64,000 nucleotides of DNA, from assembly GCA_026004875.1 (NCBI GenBank), contig BPJZ01000003.1:1-64000 (forward strand). The letters are read 5' to 3'. The position numbers and the translations under genes are program-made. The DNA comes from Candidatus Poribacteria bacterium (lineage in GTDB: Bacteria > Poribacteria > WGA-4E > GCA-2687025). Positions 18,476-26,979 of this stretch are shown here, in pieces (position 1 is the stretch's first letter; the number at the start of each line of letters is the position of its first letter). The notes under the pieces are model-generated. The model saw only the letters and a program-made list of their open reading frames with translations. It searched no databases and had not been told where the DNA came from.

Positions 18476-19289
18476 GCGGCGGAGGGTCACGGCGGAGCTT
18501 CTCGGCGGTGATCTCTTCTTCAGTCTCCAGCAGTTGCCTGAGCCGTCGGATCACCGCCCGCTCGATCTGGCGCACCCGCTCGCGGGTTACGTGGAACTGA
18601 TCCCCGATCTCTCGAAGCGTGTGCTCTCGACACCCTTCCAGACCGTAGCGCAGGAGGATGATCCGTCGTTCCTTGTCGGGAAGCTTGTCGAGCACCTGGC
18701 GGATGATCTCCTCTTGGATCAGTTCGTCCAGCGGGTCCCCGTCGGGAGGCTCGCCGATAAAATCCCGGAGAAGGGGCGAGTTTGGGGAGTCGTCCACCGG
18801 CACCTCCAGGGAGAGAAGCTCCGAGGGGACGGCCATCAGCTCTTCGATCTCCTGGACGGAGACTCCCATCTCCTCGGCGATCTCCTCGGAGGTGGGCTCT
18901 CGTTGGAGCTTTTGACGGAGGAGCAGAATCGTCCGGTCCATCTTGGAAAGCTTAGAGACAATATAGGTCGGTAGCCGGATCACTCGTGCGTGGTTGTCCA
19001 GCGCTCGAAGGATGGACTGACGGATCCACCAGATCGCATAGGTGGAGAACTTGTACCCCTTCCGGTAGTCGAACTTTTCGACGGCCCGCATCAGGCCGAT
19101 GTTCCCCTCCTGGATCAGGTCGGCCAGAGGAACGTTGTAACCGACATACTGGGAGGCTACGCTGATCACCAGCCGGAGGTTGGCCCGGATCATCCGATCT
19201 CTGGCCTCCTGAGAGCCCTTTTCGATCTGCTTGGCCAGCTCAACCTCTTCCTCGCGGGTCAGGAGGGGGGTCTTGCTCGCCATCTGCAT
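18462..19289 (-). CDS. Sigma-70 family RNA polymerase sigma factor (RpoD/SigA-like)
   Basis: Directs RNA polymerase to promoters. The 275-residue frame includes region 2 (about 30-98: RANLRLVISVASQYVG, FDYRKGYKFSTYAIWWIRQSI), region 3 (DRTILLLRQKLQREPTSEE) and region 4 with its HTH (HTLREIGDQFHVTRERVRQIE). The first ATG in this frame has no ribosome site. If one C is removed from the CCCC at 19309-19312, the frame joins an upstream lysine-rich opening, MPKKTAKKHSRPRLLYE..., starting at 19404 behind AGGCGGG, and reads DAVNPDALRHWMQMASK at the join. I think that is the real start (about 313 residues). Whether it is the primary sigma or a group 2 sigma is open. Confidence 0.9.
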   Translation of the reverse strand: MQMASKTPLLTREEEVELAKQIEKGSQEARDRMIRANLRLVISVASQYVGYNVPLADLIQEGNIGLMRAVEKFDYRKGYKFSTYAIWWIRQSILRALDNHARVIRLPTYIVSKLSKMDRTILLLRQKLQREPTSEEIAEEMGVSVQEIEELMAVPSELLSLEVPVDDSPNSPLLRDFIGEPPDGDPLDELIQEEIIRQVLDKLPDKERRIILLRYGLEGCREHTLREIGDQFHVTRERVRQIERAVIRRLRQLLETEEEITAEKLRRDPPPLTSQ

Positions 19290-19404
19290 CCAGTGGCGCA
19301 GAGCGTCTGGGGTTGACCGCGTCCGGCGGGGTTGCCGGCATCGAGTCGCCCTTCTCGTAGAGGAGTCTCGGTCTGGAGTGCTTTTTTGCGGTCTTCTTTG
19401 GCAT

Positions 19405-19544
19405 GCGTTTCCCGCCTGCTCCGGAGCCGTAGCGGAAGCGTCCCCCTTATCCTAACGGCGAATCGAAGCCGTAGTTTGATCGCTATGTATCGCAAACGGC
19501 GAGAAAAGAAAAGAATTTGGTTAGGTTTTCTCGTTTTTCTTCGC
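19405..19544 (-). promoter_or_regulatory. Leader region of the sigma factor gene
   Basis: Gap between the ABC permease stop and the proposed sigma start. It is markedly AT-richer (runs such as GAAAAGAAAAGAATTTGG on the plus strand), as expected for a promoter region, but I could not single out a convincing -35/-10 pair and see no strong hairpin. Confidence 0.25.
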
Positions 19545-20352
19545 TCAGGGGGTGGAGCGGCCCCCTTCTATCGGCTCGGGCAACCGGTCGCCGCGTGGGG
19601 GTCGGCTGACCGTCCAGACGCTTAGAGCAAAGGCTAGAAGTCCGAACCCTCCCAACACTCCCCAGACCAGCGGTGAGGGAACCGGCGATCCGCCCAAGAG
19701 CCCCTCCTGCAACGCAGCGACCCCGTACCGCATCGGGTTGATCAACATCGCCCCGCGCATCCAACTGGGGACGCCCTCCGCGGGAAACAACGCCCCGGAG
19801 AGGGCCCACATCGGCATCAGGATGAGACTCATCACTGCATGAAATCCAGCCACCGACTCGCTGTGCCAGGCGGCGAGAAACCCAAATGCGGTTAGCCCGA
19901 GCGCTAAAAGGCCGATCGCCCCTAGGACCAGGGCGATCCCCCCCATCGAGAGCCGAAGGCCGATCCACGGGGCCACCGCCAGCAAGAGCGCCCCCTGCAA
20001 AAACCCCTGGGTCGTCCCGCCGAGAATCCTCCCTAAGACGATCGTCCATCGAGGGATCGGCGCCGCGAGCACGCCCCACAGGTACCCCATCCCGACGATC
20101 CTCGATCAGGGAGATCGCCGAAAAGATCGCAGTAAACAGCACCACCAGCGCCATCGCCCCCGGATAGAAGTACTCCCGATAGCCCGTGACAGCGCCGGTG
20201 CTGGTGCGGAACATGCTTTCAAAGCCGCTGCCCAACAACACCCACAGGAACAGTGGGGGTCCTAACGCTCCCAAGACCCGGTTGCGCTGCCGATAGAAGT
20301 GCACCAGCTCGCGCCTCCAGAGGCTGAGCACCGCCAGGAACGCCCGATTCAT
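19545..20352 (-). CDS. ABC-2 type permease, one frame break
   Basis: Membrane subunit of an ABC exporter. The first part (MNRAFLAVLSLWRRELVHFYRQ, then helices around LGALGPPLFLWVLLGSGF and GAMALVVLFTAIFSAIS) ends at IEDRRDG. One surplus G in the GGGG at 20085-20088 separates it from YLWGVLAAPIPRWTIVLGRI and four more helices up to FALSVWTVSR. EDRRxGxLxxxxxxPxxR is the usual ABC-2 coupling region, so the rejoined gene of about 268 residues is the natural product. It overlaps the ATPase gene by four bases and forms an exporter with it; the substrate is unknown, but neighbours are oxidase-assembly genes. Confidence 0.88.
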
Positions 20353-21323
20353 GATGCCTCGTCCTCTCCGCTTTCCAACGCCTGGCCGGTGTGGAAGAAG
20401 AACACATCGTCCAGCGAGGGGCGGCCCAAAGTGATCGCCCGGATCTCTTCAGAGAACGCCTCCATGAGCGGACCGATCCATCGGGCACCCTGTTCTGTTT
20501 CGATCCGCACAGTTCGCCCGTCGGAGAGCGGAGCGAGGGGGGGAACCGTTTCTGGATTTGCTCGGCCAGGGCATCCGGGGTGCTCCGCGCGGATGGTGAT
20601 CACCTCGTAGCCCATTCCGGCGCGGAGCGCCTCCGGCTCGGCTTCCGCGACGATCTCTCCCCGGTGGAGCAACACCAGCCGATCGCAGCGTTCCGCTTCG
20701 TCCATCAGATGGGTGCTTACCAGGACCGTCAGCTCCTGGCGGCGATGGAGTCCTTCCAGGAGCGTCCAGAACTGCCGTCGAGCGTTTGGGTCCAGGCCGG
20801 CGGTCGGTTCGTCCAGGAGCAGCAGGGCGGGTCGGTGAAGCAGCGCAGCGGCCAGCTCTCCACGACGTCGCAGCCCTCCAGAGAGCGTCTCGACGCGATC
20901 CTGACCCCGCAAGCTCAGGTCGAACTCTTCGAGAAGCCCTTCGATTCGCTCTCGCAAGGACCGACCGCGCAGACCGCGCAGGTGCCCGACGTGCTGGAGG
21001 TTCTCTAGAAGCGAAAGCTTCGGGTCGAGGATGGACCCTTGGAAGACCACACCGATCCGCTCGCGAACTTGTGCCGGCTCCTGCAGAAGGCTTCGCCCGA
21101 GCAGAAAGGCCTCTCCCTCCGAGGGCCGTAGCAGGGTCGCGAGAATACGAAACAGCGTAGACTTCCCGCTTCCGTTGGGGCCCAGAAGACCAAAGACGCT
21201 CCCGCGCGGCACGGCGAAGGAGACCTTTCGCAGGGCTACCTGGCGGCCGTAAGCGTGGGAGATGCCATTAACCCAAACCGCCGTCTCCGCTTCAGCGGGG
21301 AACACTTTTTTGTCCTTCCTCAC
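20349..21323 (-). CDS. ABC transporter ATP-binding protein (ABC-2 / CcmA-like type)
   Basis: Energises the adjacent ABC-2 permease. The GTG at 21323 overlaps the stop of the DUF420 gene (GTGA); the longer open frame upstream runs antiparallel to codon logic and is ignored. In 324 residues: Walker A GPNGSGKST (about 42-50), Q-loop VVFQGSILDPKLSLLENL, signature LSGGLRRRGELAAALLHRP and Walker B LLLLDEPTAGLD, then a regulatory tail of about 90 residues (VITIRAEHPG..., SLDDVFFFHTG) typical of drug/lipid/NatA-like exporters. Translational coupling to DUF420, ctaB and ctaA places it in the heme A/oxidase assembly operon. Confidence 0.9.
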   Translation of the reverse strand: MRKDKKVFPAEAETAVWVNGISHAYGRQVALRKVSFAVPRGSVFGLLGPNGSGKSTLFRILATLLRPSEGEAFLLGRSLLQEPAQVRERIGVVFQGSILDPKLSLLENLQHVGHLRGLRGRSLRERIEGLLEEFDLSLRGQDRVETLSGGLRRRGELAAALLHRPALLLLDEPTAGLDPNARRQFWTLLEGLHRRQELTVLVSTHLMDEAERCDRLVLLHRGEIVAEAEPEALRAGMGYEVITIRAEHPGCPGRANPETVPPLAPLSDGRTVRIETEQGARWIGPLMEAFSEEIRAITLGRPSLDDVFFFHTGQALESGEDEAS

Positions 21324-21775
21324 AAGCTCTTTTGGGGGAAGAGAATGTACAGCATCAGGTAGACCAGCACGCCGCTGATCGAGACGAAAACCCACACCGG
21401 CCAAAGGAAGCGCGTGACTTGCCGATGCCGATCGTACCGCCCCCGAAACGCAAAGAAAAGGGCAAGCAACGCTAGCGGCACGACCGGGACGGCAAGAATC
21501 ACGTGCGGGATCAGCACGGCCAGGTAAAACGGGCGCATCCACGCCGGCTCGAGAAACCGTACCGTCCCGACACCTGGATAGAAGTGGTAGGTCAAGTAGG
21601 AGATCAAAAACAGTGTCGAGGCCAAGAAGGCCAGAAGCATCCGGCGGCGGTGCTGGAGCAGGCGTTTCTGGCGGACGGCTCGGTAGCCCCCCAGCAGAAA
21701 GAGCGCACTCAACCCGTTCAGGGACGCGTTGAGATGCGGAAGAAGGCGCACCCATTCGGGAACGACGTCGGCCAT
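21320..21775 (-). CDS. DUF420 membrane protein (CtaM-like oxidase assembly factor)
   Basis: Small polytopic protein of 151 residues with four to five membrane helices (LNASLNGLSALFLLGGYRAV, MLLAFLASTLFLISYLTYHF, YLAVLIPHVILAVPVVPLALLALFF, FLWPVWVFVSISGVLVYLML). The conserved HLNASLN start and LTYHFYPG and PHVILA histidines are the DUF420 hallmarks. Some DUF420 proteins (CtaM) help assemble aa3-type oxidase; the ctaA/ctaB neighbours support that role here by inference. Confidence 0.85.
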   Translation of the reverse strand: MADVVPEWVRLLPHLNASLNGLSALFLLGGYRAVRQKRLLQHRRRMLLAFLASTLFLISYLTYHFYPGVGTVRFLEPAWMRPFYLAVLIPHVILAVPVVPLALLALFFAFRGRYDRHRQVTRFLWPVWVFVSISGVLVYLMLYILFPQKSL

Positions 21776-21797
21776 CGGCGAAGCTTTCTTTTGATCT

Positions 21798-22692
21798 CTA
21801 AAAGCCGTTCGGAATCCGGTCGATCACCATCAGCGCCAGGAGAAGAGGCAGGTAGACCACCGAGGCCATCAGGAGCCGGCGCGCCTCAGCAACAGTACGC
21901 CTCCGGGCCATTCGGAGACTGCTCAAGAAGAAATAGCCCCCCAGCGCAAAGGCGCCGAACCCGTACAGCCACCCCGTGACCGCCAGGAGCGAAGGAGCCA
22001 GGCTGATGGGGACCAAAATCGCCGTCTCTAAGACCACCTGTCGGGTCGGTGATGCTTCCGGACGGGTCCACAACGGGCAGCATGGGAAACCCGGCCTGCG
22101 CGTAATCCTCTCGAAACATCCAGGCGATGGCCAGGAAGTGAGGTAACTGCCACAAAAAGAGGATGGCAAAAAGAGTCCAACCGCCGGCAGAAAGCTGGCC
22201 CGTGGCGGCAGCCCATCCGCCCAGCGGCGGCATCGCACCTGGAACGGCTCCGATCACCGTTGAGAGCGGCGTATAGCGCTTGGAAGGGGTGTAGACGAAC
22301 AGATATAGGCCGATCGTCAGCGCGGCCAAAAGCGCTGTGAGCGGGTGGGTAGTCACCAGCAGATAGATAATACTGGAAGCCGCCAACGCTGCGCCGAAAG
22401 CCCCTCCCTCCAGCGGGGTGATCCGCCCTGCAGGAATGGGCCGCGAGCGGGTCCGGCGCATCCTCCGGTCCACGTCCCGTTCGAGCACCTGATTGAGTGC
22501 GCCGGCTCCAGCGCCGGCCAGCCCCGTTCCGACGGCTAGGTGGAGGAGAGCGCTCCAGGAGAAGGATTCCTGAGCTCCGGCCAGGTAGCCGATCGCGGCG
22601 GCGACGACGACGAGAAAAACGATCCGAGGTTTGGTCAGCTCGTAAAAGTCGCCCCAGCGGGAGCGGTTCAGCAGAGAGGCGGTTGCGCTCAT
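21798..22692 (-). CDS. ctaB: Protoheme IX farnesyltransferase (heme O synthase), one frame break
   Basis: UbiA-family membrane enzyme that adds a farnesyl chain to heme b, giving heme O. The ATG at 22692 follows GGGGAGGTG and overlaps the ctaA stop (ATGA). The two Asp-rich loops are visible: NQVLERDVDRRMRRTRSRP (about 67-85) and the LPHFLAIAWMFREDYAQAGFPML region. After GSITD one extra base (CCC, near 22043-22045) breaks the frame; the continuation RQVVLETAILVPISL supplies the last helices and ends VIDRIPNGF. Rejoined length of about 298 is normal for CtaB. Confidence 0.92.
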
Positions 22693-23702
22693 GCGCGCAC
22701 CTCCCCTCGGAGGGGTGCAGCGGCGGGCTCCTCTGTCGGCAAGTAGCAACGGCGCGACCAAGCGGCCAGGAGGACCGTCCCGACAAAGATCAACGCGCCT
22801 CCGGCCAGATGAGCGGTTGCGATGATCACCGACTTCTTCGTCCAGACGGTCAGAGCGCCCAGCGCCACCTGAGCGACGAGGAGCAGGATCAGACCGTTTG
22901 CCAACAGCCTGAGCGCTCGGTCAGCGCTGTAGTTCCGTCGGGTATGGTGCCATAGGCCAAGAAGCACGATCGCCGTCACACCGGCGCCAAGACGATGAAG
23001 GAAGTGAGCCCAAACCTGGGTCATACTGGTGACCGCCGGGATGTAGGGTTGGCCGGTGATGAAGGCGTTCACCTCCCGGAGGGCGTTTGCCCCCAGCGGA
23101 GGGAGTAGCCTTCCATAGGAGAGAGGAAAGTCCGGGATCGCCAGGCCGGCTCCGGAGTGGCGAACCCAGGCGCCTAAGAGGATCTGTCCGAACGTTACCG
23201 TAACGGCCAACGCCGTCCAGCGGTACAGGGCCGTTGCGGGGGCCGGTTCGCGCTGCGCGCGTCTCCAAGCCGGGGAGAGAAACAGCGCCAGCAGGACCGT
23301 ACCGGCAAAGAAGAGCTCCGCGACACCGGCGTGGCTCACCGAGACGGCTACCGGCAGACGAAGCAGCACCGTCAACCCGCCTAGGACCGCTTGGATCAAG
23401 ACCAACAGCCAGACGGCCAGCGCAAACAGTCGAACCCAGCCGCGAGGCTCTCGAAGCCAGACCCAGATCAGCAGCACCGTCGTCATCAGCGCCACCACTC
23501 CGGCGACCATCCGGTGCCCGTGCTCATAGAGGATGCCACCGACCATCGGCGGAAAGAGCATCCCATAAGAGAGCGGCCAGTCCGGAACCGAGAGGCCCGA
23601 TCCGGTGCTAGTAACCAGTCCTCCGACAAAGAGCAGAACAAACGTCGCCACCGAGGTGATGAGGGCCAACCGGTACAGCCCTCTGGGCAGGGTTTCTTCC
23701 AT
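22689..23702 (-). CDS. ctaA: Heme A synthase
   Basis: Oxidises the C8 methyl of heme O to give heme A for aa3-type oxidase. The 337-residue protein has eight predicted helices in two similar halves and the four expected histidine ligand sites: YEHGHRMVAG (about 60), VSHAGVAELFF, HFLHRLGAGV and TAHLAGGALIFVG. VTSTGSGLSVPDWPLSYG and GAGLAIPDFPLSYG are the twin family loops. First gene of the ctaA-ctaB-DUF420-ABC operon, with a promoter candidate just upstream. Confidence 0.95.
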   Translation of the reverse strand: MEETLPRGLYRLALITSVATFVLLFVGGLVTSTGSGLSVPDWPLSYGMLFPPMVGGILYEHGHRMVAGVVALMTTVLLIWVWLREPRGWVRLFALAVWLLVLIQAVLGGLTVLLRLPVAVSVSHAGVAELFFAGTVLLALFLSPAWRRAQREPAPATALYRWTALAVTVTFGQILLGAWVRHSGAGLAIPDFPLSYGRLLPPLGANALREVNAFITGQPYIPAVTSMTQVWAHFLHRLGAGVTAIVLLGLWHHTRRNYSADRALRLLANGLILLLVAQVALGALTVWTKKSVIIATAHLAGGALIFVGTVLLAAWSRRCYLPTEEPAAAPLRGEVRA

Positions 23703-23762
23703 GATCGCCGTTTCCGATCGGTGAGCGGTGTTTCACCCAATCTCTGAAGAAGTTCCGTGCCA

Positions 23763-23792
23763 ATTGTCTCCTCTCTGAAAAGGAGCTGTCAA
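23763..23792 (-). promoter_or_regulatory. Candidate sigma-70 promoter for ctaA operon
   Basis: Minus strand TTGACA (23792-23787), an 18-base spacer and GACAAT (23768-23763), about 60 bases ahead of the ctaA ATG. The -35 is perfect and the -10 matches four of six. Confidence 0.5.
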
Positions 23793-23862
23793 GCGGAGCC
23801 ACGCCCGACTCCTCCGACGAGTGAGGGCGATTGTCGAGGTCTAAGCCCGCCGGCGAAGGGGA

Positions 23863-24978
23863 TTATCGGCGGCTCAACAGGGAGAGCAACATTCGAGCCA
23901 GCAGATCGAGAGGAGAAGGGTTCTGAACCCGAAGGACGGGGTTCTTCCCAGCGTCCTTTTCGATCTGGATTCCGTCGCGATAAAGGGTGAAGTCGATAAT
24001 CCGGTTCAGAGGGATTTGACGGTTTCCTCGCCGCCCCCGAAAGAGCAACCGGCGACTGGTAAGATAAAGCGTCCCGTGATCCAGAACGGTCAGAACATCT
24101 TCGCTCCGAACGCTGGGCTGAAAGTGATAGACACGATAGGAGACGTACTTTCCCAGCGGGATGCGTACCGCCGGTCCGGAGACCCGCACCGATCGGGTGA
24201 CCCGTCGGGTTTCGAGCCACTCGACGTTGGGCACGATCAAGTGGCAACGCTCGGTTCGGGGCAGGTGGATGTCCGGCTCGACGACCGGCAAGTTTCCGGC
24301 GGCGATCTGCCAGTAGAGGCGGTACTGCTGTAGCTTCTCTTGGTCTTCCAGGGAAAGGGTTGGCTCGACGCGAAGCCGCTGACAGAGCCGCTGAAACGCG
24401 GCCTCCTCCTCGGGCGAGAAGGCTTGGTCAACAACCGCCTGGTTCAAGTGGCGCTGGACGTATCCGGCGGCGTACTCTCGGTAGAGACGTTGAGCCTCTT
24501 CCCATTCGATTCCGACGTTTTCCGCAGCGCGTCTGAGGAGATCGGCCTCGGCTTCGGTGAGCTCTTCGTCGGCGATGAGCCGTTGGATCAGATTTTCCAG
24601 GAGGGCCTTTGAGACGCTTTGTTCCACGGCGGTTCGTTCCGGCTCGGTGAGCTGGAGCAGCTCCGCGAGCCGCGTCGCTTTTTGCTGGGCCTCCTTTGGA
24701 AGCTCCAGCGTGTCCGGATCGCGGGAGCGTTCCAGGAAGCCAGCGTATAGGTCCCGACGGGGTTGGGCGAAGTCCCGTTCCAACCGAACGCGGTACCGCT
24801 GTTCGATGGCAGCAATCTCCTCGGGAGCGGTAGATTCGATGCCGCGTTCTGCTAGAAGGCGATGCACCTCGACCCAGGCGTTGGCTTTGGGCGGACGGCC
24901 TAGCAGCCGGTGGAGCAGGTTCGGCTTTCGAAACGGCGGCGGCGTTCCGAGCGCTCCTCCATCCGGATAGTTGCTCAT
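23863..24978 (-). CDS. Uncharacterised cytoplasmic protein with helical TerB-like core and C-terminal PH-like domain
   Basis: 371 residues without signal peptide or membrane helix; the ATG at 24978 follows AAAGGGGA. The N-terminal third is basic and Pro-rich. About 60-200 is helical, and the segment ADEELTEAEADLLRRAAENVG has the look of TerB/EF-hand-like acidic helical repeats. The last part (DVLTVLDHGTLYLTSRRLLFRGRRGNR, then IPLNRIIDFTLYRDGIQIEKDAG) is a typical bacterial PH-like/GRAM fold. Such domains bind proteins or lipids; no catalytic motif is visible. It lies after ctaA but with its own 156-base upstream gap. Function unknown. Confidence 0.85.
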   Translation of the reverse strand: MSNYPDGGALGTPPPFRKPNLLHRLLGRPPKANAWVEVHRLLAERGIESTAPEEIAAIEQRYRVRLERDFAQPRRDLYAGFLERSRDPDTLELPKEAQQKATRLAELLQLTEPERTAVEQSVSKALLENLIQRLIADEELTEAEADLLRRAAENVGIEWEEAQRLYREYAAGYVQRHLNQAVVDQAFSPEEEAAFQRLCQRLRVEPTLSLEDQEKLQQYRLYWQIAAGNLPVVEPDIHLPRTERCHLIVPNVEWLETRRVTRSVRVSGPAVRIPLGKYVSYRVYHFQPSVRSEDVLTVLDHGTLYLTSRRLLFRGRRGNRQIPLNRIIDFTLYRDGIQIEKDAGKNPVLRVQNPSPLDLLARMLLSLLSRR

Positions 24979-25134
24979 TGCGAATCCCCTTTCTCTTTTA
25001 AGTTGGGGGGCCGAGGGGGTTCTGTCAAGGAGTCGTTCCGGCGTCGAAGGCCTGTTGTCTCCGACCGCGCTTTGCTCCATGATCAAGGGGACCTTCTGAG
25101 GGACGGGAGAGACGCTTAGGTCAAGGAGAGGTCC

Positions 25135-26001
25135 ATGTATCGCAATCTTAGTCCGGGAGCGGTCGGCATTCCGACCAGGTCGCTTGAGGAGGGCCTTCAT
25201 TACGCCCAGATTGGCGAGTTTGAGGGCCTCGATCTTCCGCTGGGGCAGGTCCGCGAGATCGTCCAGACGGAGGGCCCCGAAGGGGTCCGCCAGCGCTACG
25301 CTGAAGCAGGAATCCAGATTGGCGGTTGGGGGCTGCCGGTCAACTGGCGCGGGAGCGACGCGGAGTTTTACGCCAGTCTGGCCCAACTGCCCGAACAGGC
25401 CCGCTTGGCCGCGGAGATCGGCTCCTTTCGCACGATGACCTGGGTGGTCGGGTGGTCCAATGAGAGAACCCGGAAGGAACAGTTCGACTTCCTGGTCAAG
25501 CGTTTCCGGCTGATCGCCGAGATCCTGCGGGACTATGGAATCGCCTTGGGCTTGGAGTTCATCGGTCCGCATACTTCCCGGAAGAACGCCCGCTACGGCT
25601 GCGTCTATACGATGGACGCGATGTTGGCGATCTGCTGTGCCATCGACACCGGGAACGTCGGGCTCCTCCTGGACTCCTGGCACTGGTACTGCTGTCAGAG
25701 CACGGTGACCGACCTGCGCCAACTGGTCGCTGAGGAGGTAGTCTACGTTCACATCAACGACGCTCCAGCGGGGGTGCACGTGTTGGACCAGGTGGACAAC
25801 GTCCGCTGCCTCCCCGGGGAGACGGGCGTCATCGACCTGAACGGATTCCTCGGGGCGCTCAAGGAGATCGGTTACGACGGTCCGGTCACGCCGGAGCCGT
25901 TTAGCCGCAAGCTAAACGAGATGGACGATAAGGAAGAGGCCGCCCGACTGGTCGGCGGCGCGTTGAAGAGTGTCTGGAAGGCGGCCGGGTTGATGGAGTA
26001 A
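25135..26001 (+). CDS. Sugar phosphate isomerase/epimerase family protein (xylose isomerase-like TIM barrel)
   Basis: 288 residues of the AP endonuclease 2/xylose-isomerase-like TIM barrel. Metal-site blocks can be seen: LGLEFIGPHTSRKN with Glu (about 143), LLLDSWHWYCCQ with Asp and His (about 181-190), VYVHINDAP with His/Asp (about 203-211) and TPEPFSRK with Glu near the end. The start follows AAGGAGAGG. Family members interconvert keto sugars and inosose-type cyclitols; the substrate is not predictable. It leads a plus-strand block with two small genes, 8 bases before the next. Confidence 0.88.
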   Translation: MYRNLSPGAVGIPTRSLEEGLHYAQIGEFEGLDLPLGQVREIVQTEGPEGVRQRYAEAGIQIGGWGLPVNWRGSDAEFYASLAQLPEQARLAAEIGSFRTMTWVVGWSNERTRKEQFDFLVKRFRLIAEILRDYGIALGLEFIGPHTSRKNARYGCVYTMDAMLAICCAIDTGNVGLLLDSWHWYCCQSTVTDLRQLVAEEVVYVHINDAPAGVHVLDQVDNVRCLPGETGVIDLNGFLGALKEIGYDGPVTPEPFSRKLNEMDDKEEAARLVGGALKSVWKAAGLME

Positions 26002-26009
26002 AACAAACG

Positions 26010-26420
26010 ATGAACGCGCGATCTCGGCTGAGTTTGGTCTTTGCCGGAGGGTGCCTGGGGGGGTTGGTCAACAGCTTGGCGGTCTGGCTTTTGGGTTGGA
26101 CCGGGATCACGGGCGCTCTGGGCGTCCAGATTGCGCCTCAGCTCTCACGGGCGTGGCTCTACCCCCGAATTGTCTGGGGTGGGCTGTGGGGGTTGCTTTT
26201 TCTCCTCCCGATCCGATTGGATCGGTTCTGGCGGGGATTGTTGTTAAGCCTTGGACCAACGCTTGGGCAATTGCTGGTCGTGTTTCCCTTTCAGGCGCAC
26301 CGGGGATGGTTGGGGTTGCAATTGGGAGCGCTGACCCCGCTGTTTGTCGTGCTCTTTAATGCCGTTTGGGGGTGGACGACGGCCCTCTGGGTTCCTGCTT
26401 GGACCGATGGCGACGCCTAA
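26010..26420 (+). CDS. Small hydrophobic membrane protein, unknown function
   Basis: 136 residues with about four membrane helices (LVFAGGCLGGLVNSLAVWLL, RIVWGGLWGLLFLLPIRL, GLLLSLGPTLGQLLVVFPF, LGALTPLFVVLFNAVWGWTTALW) separated by short basic loops. I do not recognise a named family. Nine bases after the isomerase gene and overlapping the DUF4416 gene by 14, so it belongs to this operon. Confidence 0.75.
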   Translation: MNARSRLSLVFAGGCLGGLVNSLAVWLLGWTGITGALGVQIAPQLSRAWLYPRIVWGGLWGLLFLLPIRLDRFWRGLLLSLGPTLGQLLVVFPFQAHRGWLGLQLGALTPLFVVLFNAVWGWTTALWVPAWTDGDA

Positions 26421-26979
26421 GCGGTACCCGCCGGTAAAGCCGATCTGTGGCGTCCTGTATGCCGATCCGGAGGCCTGGAGGTTGGCCCGGGGACGGCTGG
26501 AGGAGGCGTTCGGTTCGATCGAATCGGAGACCGAGCCGGTTCCCTTTGTCCATACGGCTTACTACGAGTCGGAGATGGGGCCGACGCATCGGCTTTATCT
26601 GGCCTTCGAGCGGCTTCGTCCAGCGGAGTTCCTGGTTGAGGCCAAATGGACGACCAATCGGATCGAGACGGAGCTTCGTCGTCCTGAAGGCGGGCGGCGG
26701 GTTAATCTGGATATCGGTTATCTGAGCGCCGCTAAGGTCGTCCTGGCAACGATGAAGGACTACGGCCATCGGATTTACCTGGGTCGGGGGGTATTGGGTG
26801 ACGTAGAGCTTCACTATCAGTCGGGCGCCTTTCGGCCTTGGCCGTGGACCTATCCGGATTACGCTGAGCCGGAGACGCGGGCCTTCTTTGTCGCGGTGCG
26901 GCGCCGGTACCTGGAGCAGTTGCGGCGTGCCGGGATTCCGGCCACTCCACAGGAACCCTGGGTTGAGGAGGAGCGATGA
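26407..26979 (+). CDS. DUF4416 family protein
   Basis: 190 residues, start at the ATG at 26407 inside the end of the preceding gene. It matches the DUF4416 pattern: an opening KPICGVLYADPE, YYESEMGPTHRLYLAFERL, EFLVEAKWTTNRIE, RRVNLDIGYLSAAKVVLAT and HRIYLGRGVLGDVELHYQ. The family is widespread in deep-branching bacteria and uncharacterised; no catalytic residues are established. It couples to the fusion gene by an ATGA overlap. Confidence 0.85.
   Translation: MATPKRYPPVKPICGVLYADPEAWRLARGRLEEAFGSIESETEPVPFVHTAYYESEMGPTHRLYLAFERLRPAEFLVEAKWTTNRIETELRRPEGGRRVNLDIGYLSAAKVVLATMKDYGHRIYLGRGVLGDVELHYQSGAFRPWPWTYPDYAEPETRAFFVAVRRRYLEQLRRAGIPATPQEPWVEEER

Noticed and set aside
20349-21755. Extending the ABC ATPase start by about 144 codons
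   Set aside because: The extension overlaps the DUF420 gene in another frame and has no ABC-like content; the GTGA-coupled start at 21323 gives a normal-length ATPase.
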